Positions 1 to 5,113 are shown, counted from the first letter of the stretch. The stretch: DNA of 6,478 nt from Methanomassiliicoccaceae archaeon UBA367 (GCA_002506255.1 DAXF01000051.1:5753-12230); one strand, 5' to 3'. The notes: generated by a model from the sequence alone, not told the origin. Program-made: numbers and translations.

Positions 1-515
1 ATCTCGACGTCGCATCTGGACTCTATGGCCTCACGAAGTTTCTGTTCGTGATGCCTGCCGGAAACATTATTGAGTATTACGCCCGAGATGTTAACGTCCG
101 GATCAAAGGATTTGAATCCGTTTATTATGGCAGCGGCGCTTCTGGTCAGAGACTTCGCATCTATGACCAGAACCACGGGGAAGCCCAGTATCTTGGCCAT
201 CTCCGCCGTGGAACATTCCTCGTTCGTACCGGATAGTCCTTCATAAAGCCCACGGACTCCCTCCACTATGCAAAGATCGGCACCCTTGGAAGAATGAGCT
301 ACTAAACTCTTCACGGTTCGGGAATCCATCATGAACGTGTCTATATTCCTGGACTGACGGCCGGTTGCCATCGTATGATACATTGGATCTATGAAATCCG
401 GGCCGATTTTATACCCCTGAACGTGCATCTCCTCTGAAAAGAGCGCCATCAGTCCTGTGGATATCGATGTTTTGCCGACACCGCTGCCGACACCAGCTAT
501 GACTACTCCCTTCAT
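1..515 (-). CDS. cfbB: Ni-sirohydrochlorin a,c-diamide synthase CfbB, C-terminal part outside window
   Basis: Family knowledge: CfbB is a CobB/CbiA-type, ATP- and glutamine-dependent amidotransferase that converts the a and c acetate side chains of Ni-sirohydrochlorin to amides in F430 synthesis. I read 171 codons from ATG at 515-513 to the left edge. The N-terminus shows the P-loop GSGVGKTS (residues 10-17), then the CobB/CbiA signature KIGPDFIDPMYH (about 36-47), a VEGVRGLYEG segment near residues 89-98 and a DAKS strand. The C-terminal glutamine-amidotransferase domain lies outside the window, so integrity cannot be judged. The ATG overlaps the cfbD stop by four bases (ATGA), with GAGGG seven bases upstream as ribosome binding site. 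The same N-terminus could belong to cobyrinate a,c-diamide synthase, but the surrounding cfbCED genes strongly favour CfbB. Confidence 0.9.
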   Translation of the reverse strand, partial: MKGVVIAGVGSGVGKTSISTGLMALFSEEMHVQGYKIGPDFIDPMYHTMATGRQSRNIDTFMMDSRTVKSLVAHSSKGADLCIVEGVRGLYEGLSGTNEECSTAEMAKILGFPVVLVIDAKSLTRSAAAIINGFKSFDPDVNISGVILNNVSGRHHEQKLREAIESRCDVE

Positions 516-1588
516 CCGGTATCCCTCAGCAAATCTCTGATCGTGTCCCCGGTCTCCAAAGGCACTATCTTTCTGGTTCCCATGACCATTGAATGGGAAG
601 ATATCTCCCCAACAGCCTCATAACCCTGATCCAAGTAATTCGCCAGCTGACGAGGCTGATCTGTTATCAATATCGCTTCAGGAGGCGGATTTGGGTAAGC
701 ATGGGGTATTCCGCATAAGATCATCAGGTCTGGATCGGAGGCTTCGAGGATGGTTTTAACCTCATCCCCGATCAGAGCATACTCATCGAGACCTCCCACC
801 ACCTTATCGATTACGATGCCCTTGGATTCCAACTCAGAACTTATGTCTTTCGCATATCGTCTGATTCTGGGCAACCCTTTGTTTTTATCCAGGTTTGCAA
901 CCGTGAACACTTCTCCGCCGAGAACGTTGGAAGCTTCCTTCAATGCCAGAAATATGTCAGCGAATCTGTATGCCAGCTCCTTCTTGGCAATCATCGCAAC
1001 GCCTATCTTGCCGCCTGAAGCCAGGGTTTTGTTTATCCTCTTTGCGATGTTGAATTTCGTCGGACCGCGGACGGGTTCGAGATATTGTCTGGCGGCCATG
1101 CCCCGTTCTTTCTCCAATGTGGTTGCGGCCCTCATAACCGTGATCTGCCTTTCTGCTTCCTCAGGACTTATGATGCCAGCATTGCGACCGGCCTCCACTG
1201 CCTTGATTGCCCCTTCTGTGTTGTCTCCCAGACATCCGTGACTGAAGACGGAGAACACGTTACAACCTATGTCTGCACGTTTTATGCACATATCAGTGTC
1301 CTCTCCGATCACAGAACTGACACATGTGCCGACTATAGCAACTGTCCGCGGATTGAATCTATCCTTGACTGCCTTGAGTGTTCCCACCAAGGTATCCGCG
1401 CCCCCGAACACCAGATCGTTATCTGTCATACCTGAAGTCAGTATCCTGACCCCTGCCTCTTCCAACATGCGCGATGCCATGAATCCGCATCCCGATGGGC
1501 CGTGTACCACAATCACGTCCACCTCCATATCCCGGAGGGTGTACATGGCCGCCACGATCGGATTCGGCCTCGGATGCATAGGCCTCAT
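512..1588 (-). CDS. cfbD: Ni-sirohydrochlorin a,c-diamide reductive cyclase complex, catalytic subunit CfbD
   Basis: Family knowledge: CfbD is a NifD/NifK-like protein. With CfbC it reduces Ni-sirohydrochlorin a,c-diamide by several electrons and helps form the gamma-lactam ring, giving seco-F430. The product is 358 aa, much shorter than NifD, as expected for this minimal homodimeric nitrogenase relative. Likely iron-sulfur ligands lie in the N-terminal half: Cys34 in HGPSGCGF, Cys89 in GTCVSSVIGED and Cys119 in SHGCLGDNTEG; Cys101 and Cys109 are also present. The GTC-SSVIGED element resembles the cluster and substrate loop of NifD/BchN-type proteins. The start is ATG, overlapping the cfbE stop as ATGA, with AAGGA five bases upstream. 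It sits between cfbE and cfbB in the operon, so co-translation is likely. Assignment of individual cysteines as ligands is my inference. Confidence 0.93.
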   Translation of the reverse strand: MRPMHPRPNPIVAAMYTLRDMEVDVIVVHGPSGCGFMASRMLEEAGVRILTSGMTDNDLVFGGADTLVGTLKAVKDRFNPRTVAIVGTCVSSVIGEDTDMCIKRADIGCNVFSVFSHGCLGDNTEGAIKAVEAGRNAGIISPEEAERQITVMRAATTLEKERGMAARQYLEPVRGPTKFNIAKRINKTLASGGKIGVAMIAKKELAYRFADIFLALKEASNVLGGEVFTVANLDKNKGLPRIRRYAKDISSELESKGIVIDKVVGGLDEYALIGDEVKTILEASDPDLMILCGIPHAYPNPPPEAILITDQPRQLANYLDQGYEAVGEISSHSMVMGTRKIVPLETGDTIRDLLRDTG

Positions 1589-2808
1589 TGATATCCTTCC
1601 TTTATGAATTCTATAATGACCTTTGCATCTGCGGGGATGGATACCGCCTCCTCCGAATCTTTTCTAAGAAAATACTTTACACCGTAGCTATCGAATACCT
1701 CAGAGATCTTATGCATCTTGAGCTTGTCGCAGACCTTCCTGTTTATCGGATCTATGACTGCTACCGTCCCTTCCAGAACCTTAGCCTCTTTCAGGCAAGA
1801 CAAAGTACCTGCTATCGACGTATGGGATATCCCGGGGTTCCTCTCCGTAACTATCCAAATATCATCTTCGAAGCACAGCTCTCCGCGCCCAGGAACCCCC
1901 TGAAAAGAACTGAGTCCTTCGATCAGATCTTCCGTGGGCACATTCATCTGACGACAGACAGTTACGGCACATTCCACGGCATTTACATACTGGAGTGCCA
2001 GATACGATTCTTTGAGCGATACTGTTCTCTTCCCTGAGTATTCTAACTTCAAAGTCAGAGGTCTGCCCAGCTCCGGCGTACCGACGATGTTTACTGAATC
2101 CCCGTATGGAATGATGTTGAATTCTCCGCGGGAACGCCATGCGCTCAATTCATCTTTCCGAACTATATTGATCCCGGAGGCTGAAAGTACAGATGCCTTT
2201 GCGTCAGATGCCTTCCTTGTATCAGAAGCTATTCCGTAATCCTCCGCTATGTTGGTTATGATGCCTATATCCGCTTTACCTGTCCCGCCCAGGGAGACCT
2301 CTGCAATAATGGTATCATAATCCCCTTCCGGAAGCGCCAGTAATAATGTTGGGGCTATGCTCCTCAGATTCGTTATATCATGCTTTCCGTCATGATATAG
2401 CCCCTGGCCACGAGATGTGTGAAGAAAAACCTTCCTGCCACATAACGACAGTATATGTGCCAGAAGATAGCAAAGGCTTGTCTTCCCTTTGACGCCCGTG
2501 ACCTCTATTCTGAACGGAGTGGCACCGATGAAAAGGGATACCGCCTCATGAAAGGTCATACGCTCACAAAAACTGGCATCACCTAGGAAGCTGTCAGGGC
2601 AGTGAACCGGAGATACCAGAAGGTCATAATTCCTGGGAATCACTTTCTCCGTAACAGTCGCGCCTTTCTTTCTAACTCCCTCTTTGAGATCCTCGGATGC
2701 TGTACCGTATACATCAACGCACCATACTCTGTCTCCATTAGCCAGAAAACGTTCGGCTAGCAGCTCTCCTCCGTGGACCAGATCCAGGATTAAGACCTCT
2801 CTGTTCAG
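1585..2808 (-). CDS. cfbE: Coenzyme F430 synthetase CfbE (Mur-ligase-like), non-canonical start
   Basis: Family knowledge: CfbE is a Mur-ligase-like ATP-dependent enzyme that activates the remaining propionate and closes the carbocyclic six-membered ring of seco-F430 to give F430. Visible features: a Mur-type ATP loop VTGVKGKTSL (about residues 103-112 counting from 2808), a central IIAEVSLGG segment, ITNIAEDYG followed by KASDAKAS (typical of the Mur central domain), and GVPGRGE near the end. The first GTG in frame is at 2643, but 55 further residues upstream are clearly coding-like (VLILDLVHGGELLAERF, then VWCVDVYG) and run up to the cfbC stop. No ATG, GTG or TTG lies between the in-frame stop at 2928-2926 and 2643. 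I place the start at CTG 2808-2806, which overlaps the cfbC TGA as CTGA and mirrors the ATGA overlaps of cfbD and cfbB. ATT at 2811-2809 is the alternative. Predicted length is 407 aa. A sequencing error at this base is possible. Confidence 0.9.
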   Translation of the reverse strand: MNREVLILDLVHGGELLAERFLANGDRVWCVDVYGTASEDLKEGVRKKGATVTEKVIPRNYDLLVSPVHCPDSFLGDASFCERMTFHEAVSLFIGATPFRIEVTGVKGKTSLCYLLAHILSLCGRKVFLHTSRGQGLYHDGKHDITNLRSIAPTLLLALPEGDYDTIIAEVSLGGTGKADIGIITNIAEDYGIASDTRKASDAKASVLSASGINIVRKDELSAWRSRGEFNIIPYGDSVNIVGTPELGRPLTLKLEYSGKRTVSLKESYLALQYVNAVECAVTVCRQMNVPTEDLIEGLSSFQGVPGRGELCFEDDIWIVTERNPGISHTSIAGTLSCLKEAKVLEGTVAVIDPINRKVCDKLKMHKISEVFDSYGVKYFLRKDSEEAVSIPADAKVIIEFIKEGYQ

Positions 2809-3578
2809 AATCTCATCCCTCCGTCTGCATCTTCTGTCAGGGACAGGAACTTCTCTGACAGTCTGCGATATGAGGTAGCCATTTCTGAATCCGGGGCACC
2901 TTCCACCACAGTCATGCCTTTCGCTTCACATTCCTGCACAACAGGATCCCGTTTAAGCCTGAAGATCACATCCAGTGACATCTCTGCAGCAGCCCGATCT
3001 ATCAGTTCGCTCTCTTCTACCACATTCCGGGAGTTCTGTATCAACCCTCTGAGTCTGGCATAACCATCTCCCTCGAATCCTCTGACCGCTTCCGCAATAT
3101 TCGATGCAGCATACAGAGACATCATCTCCCCGGAAGTGACGACGAATACGTCTCTCGCATACCCATTACGTATGGGCATCGCAAAACCTCCGCAGACCAC
3201 GTCTCCGAGAACATCATACAAAATCACGTCGGGCTCGAACTCTTTTATTACGTCATGTTTTTCAAGAAGCTCGAATGCCATTATGATTCCTTTACCGGCA
3301 CACCCCTTTCCGGGTTTTGGACCTCCACATTCAACGCATAGAGAATTTCCATAACCTTCATGAACAACAGAGTTCAGATCTATATCGAAATCTCTGCGGT
3401 ACATATTCAGTACGGTTTCAATGCGCCTACCTCCGAGAAGTAACTTGGTGGAATCAGATTTAGGATCGCAACCCACTTGCAGAACCTTAAAACCGCTTTC
3501 ACAAAGTGCGGCAGTCACGTTGGCTGCCGTAGTGGACTTGCCTATCCCTCCCTTACCATATATCGCTATCCGTCTCAC
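2805..3578 (-). CDS. cfbC: Ni-sirohydrochlorin a,c-diamide reductive cyclase complex, reductase subunit CfbC
   Basis: Family knowledge: CfbC is a NifH/BchL-like homodimeric [4Fe-4S] ATPase that passes electrons to CfbD with ATP hydrolysis. The 257-aa product has the P-loop YGKGGIGKST (residues 7-16), the switch-I-like stretch VGCDPKSDST (35-44), and the two cluster cysteines expected of NifH proteins: Cys93 in GKGCAGKG and Cys129 in DVVCGGFAMPIR. The DVLGDVVCGGFAMP switch-II region is typical. It is somewhat shorter than nitrogenase NifH, as in the F430 branch. The start is GTG at 3578. The two ATGs just upstream (3588 and 3585) are out of frame and quickly stop. A TATA-like box 20-26 bp upstream of the GTG suggests leaderless or near-leaderless initiation. 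It is the first gene of the cfbCEDB operon, and its stop overlaps the cfbE start. NifH relatives of other pathways are unlikely given the neighbours. Confidence 0.95.
   Translation of the reverse strand: MRRIAIYGKGGIGKSTTAANVTAALCESGFKVLQVGCDPKSDSTKLLLGGRRIETVLNMYRRDFDIDLNSVVHEGYGNSLCVECGGPKPGKGCAGKGIIMAFELLEKHDVIKEFEPDVILYDVLGDVVCGGFAMPIRNGYARDVFVVTSGEMMSLYAASNIAEAVRGFEGDGYARLRGLIQNSRNVVEESELIDRAAAEMSLDVIFRLKRDPVVQECEAKGMTVVEGAPDSEMATSYRRLSEKFLSLTEDADGGMRF
2817..2822 (-). promoter_or_regulatory. Ribosome binding site GGAGGG for cfbE
   Basis: GGAGGG on the minus strand lies inside the end of cfbC, eight bases before the CTG at 2808 and five bases before the ATT at 2811. It is the strongest Shine-Dalgarno match I noticed at any start here and supports translation beginning at the cfbC/cfbE junction rather than at GTG 2643. 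The ATG at 2816-2814 directly behind it is an in-frame codon of cfbC (Met of the terminal MRF) and opens no cfbE frame. Confidence 0.65.
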
Positions 3579-3596
3579 AGGGCATCATTCAGATGA

Positions 3597-3604
3597 CTTT
3601 ATAA
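3597..3604 (-). promoter_or_regulatory. TATA-like box of the cfbCEDB operon
   Basis: Minus-strand TTATAAAG, centred about 23 bp before the GTG of cfbC, within an AT-rich stretch (TTATTATAAAG). The distance would place transcription start at or next to the GTG. Assigned by pattern only; the exact box could shift by a few bases upstream. Confidence 0.5.
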
Positions 3605-3621
3605 TAACTTTATGATATTTC

Positions 3622-3630
3622 GTGTTACTA
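3622..3630 (-). promoter_or_regulatory. Candidate NikR-type operator half-site, cfbC copy
   Basis: Minus-strand TAGTAACAC, about 20 bp upstream of the cfbC TATA box; the shared stretch with the cfbA copy is AATAGTAACAC. A second arm follows as an imperfect inverted repeat: ATAGTAAC, 15-base gap, GTTATTAT (7 of 8 pairs; 3631-3601). One of three copies in the window, all before nikR or cfb genes. Assignment to the neighbouring NikR-like protein is inference. Confidence 0.55.
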
Positions 3631-3665
3631 TTTGATGACGAATTTCCGATTCTTATGCATTTATT

Positions 3666-3692
3666 AAAAATGGCGGGCATGTTATGCCCGCC
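3666..3692 (-). terminator. Hairpin with T-run (terminator or attenuator) between small ORF and cfbC
   Basis: Perfect 9-bp inverted repeat GGCGGGCAT / ATGCCCGCC with a 3-base loop (3672-3692). On the minus strand it is followed by ATTTTT. The stem is very GC-rich inside AT-rich DNA. On this strand it lies 21 bp after the stop of the 26-residue ORF at 3714-3794 and before the cfbC promoter, so it most simply ends that small transcript. No T-run follows on the plus strand, which argues against use in that direction. Confidence 0.6.
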
Positions 3693-3713
3693 GGAGGCAA
3701 AACGACAAAATAA

Positions 3714-3794
3714 CTAGAACCTGCACTTAAGCTCTTTCAAACACCCCCAGCAATACTTTCTTGCGCAATATCCTTCGTCTGAGAACACAATCAT
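3714..3794 (-). CDS. Cysteine-rich microprotein of 26 residues, unrecognised
   Basis: I do not recognise this. A minus-strand ORF from ATG 3794-3792 to TAG encodes 26 residues. It begins MIVFSDEGYC and continues with the core YCARKYCWGCLKELKC, ending in RF. Four cysteines at residues 10, 15, 18 and 24 give the spacing C-x4-C-x2-C-x5-C, which could hold a metal ion or iron-sulfur cluster, with basic residues between. A TATA-like box lies 29-36 bp upstream, so it could be leaderless, and a strong hairpin with T-run follows the stop. An additional GTG directly precedes the ATG. It lies between divergent nikR and cfbC, in the same direction as cfbC. It could be a real metal-binding peptide, a regulatory leader peptide for the cfb operon, or chance; cysteine density and flanking signals make chance less likely. 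Confidence 0.5.
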   Translation of the reverse strand: MIVFSDEGYCARKYCWGCLKELKCRF

Positions 3795-3810
3795 CACACA
3801 TACATATTCA

Positions 3811-3838
3811 ATAATACTATTTTAATATTTAGTAACAC
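3811..3838 (+). promoter_or_regulatory. Candidate NikR-type operator between nikR and the small ORF
   Basis: TAGTAACAC at 3830-3838, plus strand. A degenerate partner ATAATAC starts 21 bp upstream (3811-3817), leaving a 14-base gap. The inner arms TACT (3815-3818) and AGTA (3831-3834) are inverted repeats. The site lies about 50 bp before the nikR TATA box and touches the divergent promoter of the small ORF, so it could control either or both. Inference from repetition with the cfbC and cfbA copies. Confidence 0.5.
3823..3830 (-). promoter_or_regulatory. TATA-like box for the small cysteine-rich ORF
   Basis: Minus-strand AAATATTA, centred about 32 bp upstream of the ATG at 3794, so transcription would begin within a few bases of that codon. 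It abuts the TAGTAACAC copy at 3830-3838, so a protein bound there would block this promoter. The region is AT-rich, so the call is tentative. Confidence 0.35.
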
Positions 3839-3887
3839 TAATCATTTATTAAATATAAACAATCTTCTGTCTCCGACCCGTGACAAA

Positions 3888-3895
3888 TAAATATA
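3888..3895 (+). promoter_or_regulatory. TATA box of nikR
   Basis: TAAATATA centred about 27 bp before the ATG at 3919, the classical archaeal distance to the transcription start. Together with the lack of any Shine-Dalgarno sequence before the ATG, this indicates a leaderless nikR transcript. GCGTTAC (3905-3911), one base different from GTGTTAC, lies between box and start and could serve in autoregulation, but no matching second arm is seen. Confidence 0.6.
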
Positions 3896-3918
3896 CTGTA
3901 TGATGCGTTACATTATGC

Positions 3919-4356
3919 ATGGACACAGTGGCACGGATAGGTGTATCCTTAGAGCCGAAATTATTAGAAGAATTCGACAAACAGATTGCCGCTAAAGGAT
4001 ATGCCAGCAGATCAGAGGCGCTCAGAGCTCTGGTCAGGGATTCCCTTGCAGAAAATGAATGGAAAAATGAGGAAGCTTTGGTCAAAGGCGTTCTTGTGGT
4101 TGTTTATGATCCAAAGATATTGGGAGTGAATGACAGGATATCAGAATTTATCTCTGAGAAAGAGAGCATGATTATGTTCAACACCGAATTCACACTCGGA
4201 GATGACAGGATGATGATTATCGCTGCCCAGGGGATTCTCAGGGACCTTAAAAAAATGGCCAATGATATCATGACTGTACGCGGTATGCACAGAGGAAGAC
4301 TCACAATGGCTTCTCTGGATACGCATAACATGCATCACGTGGGCGTGCGTGAATAG
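3919..4356 (+). CDS. nikR: NikR-family ribbon-helix-helix regulator lacking canonical nickel ligands
   Basis: Family knowledge: NikR is a tetrameric repressor with an N-terminal ribbon-helix-helix DNA-binding domain and a C-terminal ACT-like domain that binds nickel. The 145-aa product fits this plan. Residues 5-46 (ARIGVSLEPKLLEEFD, then GYASRSEALRALVRDSLAE) are a typical RHH. Residues 56-135 match the NikR regulatory domain, including VVVYDP, ANDIMTVRGMHRGRL and the AAQG strand end. Aligned by eye with E. coli NikR, the ligand positions His76, His87, His89 and Cys95 correspond to Ser79, Glu90, Thr92 and Arg97, and the protein has no cysteine at all. A C-terminal tail THNMHH (135-140) offers histidines instead. 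The start is ATG 3919, leaderless. It sits between the cfb operon and cfbA, so control of F430 genes is the likely role. Its effector may not be nickel in the classical site; the gene symbol denotes family only. Confidence 0.85.
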   Translation: MDTVARIGVSLEPKLLEEFDKQIAAKGYASRSEALRALVRDSLAENEWKNEEALVKGVLVVVYDPKILGVNDRISEFISEKESMIMFNTEFTLGDDRMMIIAAQGILRDLKKMANDIMTVRGMHRGRLTMASLDTHNMHHVGVRE

Positions 4357-4372
4357 TCCGAACTTGCCTGAA

Positions 4373-4402
4373 TAGTAACACATAATAATGTTTGAGTAAT
4401 AC
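4373..4402 (+). promoter_or_regulatory. Candidate NikR-type operator upstream of cfbA
   Basis: TAGTAACAC at 4373-4381, followed 21 bp later by GTAATAC (4396-4402), differing at one position from GTAACAC, with a 14-base gap as in the nikR copy. The last element is part of AGTAATACT, which is itself nearly palindromic. It is 92 bp before the cfbA ATG. A TATA-like CATAATAA overlaps the site, and another weak AT-rich candidate (AACTAAAA) occurs near 4446-4453, about 25 bp before the ATG; I cannot tell which promoter is used. Confidence 0.5.
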
Positions 4403-4473
4403 TGTAATCCATAGCGTGAATTTCTGCAGGAATTTTTCCTATTGAAACTAAAAACGCTCATGGATGTATAGAA

Positions 4474-4956
4474 ATGAAAGGGATACTGATCATAGGGCAC
4501 GGCTCCAGATACAATTACAATAAAAATGTTATGGAGTTCCAGGCAGAAAGGCTGAAAGAAAGAGGCTTCGACAATGTCTATATTGGATTCAACGAAGCAT
4601 CTGAACCGTCTATAGAGGATTCCATGGTTTCTATGGCCCGAAACGGGATCCGTGATGTCATAGCCATACCTTTCTTCATCGCTTCCGGTCTCCACATAAC
4701 GAGAGATATACCTCCCAAAATAGGATTGGAACCGGGGGCCCGGACCGGCACAGCCGATATAGAGGGGAATGAGATGAAGATCCATTTTGAAAATCCGTTC
4801 GGGAACGACCCTCTTCTGGCAGAGATTCTGAAGGAAAAAATCATAGAATCTTCAAGTGAAAAAAAGGAAACTTCGGTTCTTATCATAGGGCATGGTTCCA
4901 GATTGAGATATAATAAAGAGACTGTGGAATTCCAAACCAGAGAACTTCGAATCTAA
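4474..4956 (+). CDS. cfbA: Sirohydrochlorin nickel chelatase CfbA with truncated second repeat
   Basis: Family knowledge: CfbA is a small CbiX-type class II chelatase, active as a homodimer, that inserts Ni(II) into sirohydrochlorin, the first committed step to F430. Residues 1-130 form one complete chelatase unit: LIIGHGSR with metal-binding His9, the central PFFIASGLHITRDIP with His74, and the closing NPFGNDPLLAEILKEKI helix. These correspond to the two conserved histidines of short CbiX proteins. No histidine-rich loop is present. The protein is 160 aa, longer than the usual roughly 120-145, because residues 135-160 restart the fold and then stop. Start ATG 4474 has no clear Shine-Dalgarno sequence. 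It is co-oriented with nikR, 117 bp downstream of it, and convergent with tRNA-Ala. Cobalt chelatase activity for B12 is an alternative role, but all other cfb genes adjoin. Confidence 0.92.
   Translation: MKGILIIGHGSRYNYNKNVMEFQAERLKERGFDNVYIGFNEASEPSIEDSMVSMARNGIRDVIAIPFFIASGLHITRDIPPKIGLEPGARTGTADIEGNEMKIHFENPFGNDPLLAEILKEKIIESSSEKKETSVLIIGHGSRLRYNKETVEFQTRELRI
4876..4956 (+). pseudogene. Remnant of a second CfbA/CbiX repeat fused in frame to cfbA
   Basis: Residues 135-160 of the cfbA product (VLIIGHGSR, then YNKETVEFQTREL) repeat residues 4-29 (ILIIGHGSR, then YNKNVMEFQAERL), including the metal-binding HGSR motif. The copy ends abruptly at a stop after RI, before the rest of the fold, including the second histidine motif. 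Reading the other two frames past the stop gives nothing resembling the missing part. It looks like a decayed tandem domain duplication, or the stub of a two-domain chelatase cut by a deletion next to the tRNA gene. It could still act as a C-terminal tail. Confidence 0.7.
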
Positions 4957-4966
4957 ACTGAGAAGT

Positions 4967-4972
4967 AAAAAA
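4967..4972 (-). terminator. T-run terminator of tRNA-Ala
   Basis: Six consecutive T on the minus strand begin four bases after the discriminator base of the tRNA, a typical archaeal oligo-T stop for a tRNA transcript. It lies in the 20-bp gap between cfbA and the tRNA gene; no comparable signal ends cfbA on the plus strand. Confidence 0.6.
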
Positions 4973-4976
4973 GAGG

Positions 4977-5049
4977 TGGACAGGGCGAGATTCGAACTCG
5001 CGACCTCTACAATGCCAATGTAGCGATCTTCCAACTGATCTACCTGCCC
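4977..5049 (-). tRNA. tRNA-Ala, anticodon GGC
   Basis: A complete 73-base cloverleaf, without intron. Acceptor stem GGGCAGG pairs with CCTGTCC and contains the G3-U70 wobble pair, the hallmark of alanine tRNAs. Bases T8 and A9 are followed by a D stem GATC/GATC. The anticodon stem CTACA/TGTAG carries loop TTGGCAT, giving anticodon GGC, which reads GCC and GCU alanine codons. The T arm is GCGAG, loop TTCGAAT, CTCGC. Discriminator A is followed by CCT, so the terminal CCA is not encoded and must be added after transcription. It has its own upstream TATA-like box and a downstream T-run. Confidence 0.97.
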
Positions 5050-5074
5050 GATATCGCATGGGAATCACTAGGTT

Positions 5075-5082
5075 GTATTAAA
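5075..5082 (-). promoter_or_regulatory. TATA box of tRNA-Ala
   Basis: Minus-strand TTTAATAC, centred about 29 bp upstream of the tRNA 5' end, in the short gap after purF. The spacing fits an archaeal promoter beginning at or just before the mature tRNA end. The rest of the 64-bp gap to purF shows no other signal. Confidence 0.55.
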
Positions 5083-5113
5083 CCTTACGCAGGCCCAGAT
5101 GCTCGGAACGGGC

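Noticed and set aside
750..1607. Plus-strand open frames opposite cfbD
   Set aside because: They mirror cfbD codons, have no family motifs and no start signals.
2641..2643. GTG at 2643 as the cfbE start
   Set aside because: It would leave 162 bp uncoded in an otherwise overlapping operon and discard 55 well-formed coding residues (LDLVHGG, VWCVDVYG) that lie in the same frame.
3670..3717. Plus-strand 15-codon frame starting in the hairpin
   Set aside because: It is mostly made of the inverted repeat, has no promoter or ribosome site, and no residues of interest.
3898..3925. GTATGA at 3898-3903 as half of an E. coli-type NikR site (GTATGA-N16-TCATAC)
   Set aside because: The position where the second arm should fall reads TGGACA, with essentially no match.
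4428..4440. AGGAA-TTT-TTCCT inverted repeat between nikR and cfbA, as nikR terminator or operator
   Set aside because: Only five weak pairs, no following T-run, and no second copy elsewhere in the window.
4141..4785. Minus-strand open frame of 214 codons antisense to nikR and cfbA
   Set aside because: It spans two well-supported opposite-strand genes and their gap, with tyrosine-, histidine- and serine-rich composition and no recognisable domain; a shadow of the real frames.
4977..5049. tRNA-Ala as an attachment site of an integrated element
   Set aside because: No integrase gene and no second copy of the tRNA end is visible in the window; the neighbouring truncated cfbA repeat alone is not enough.
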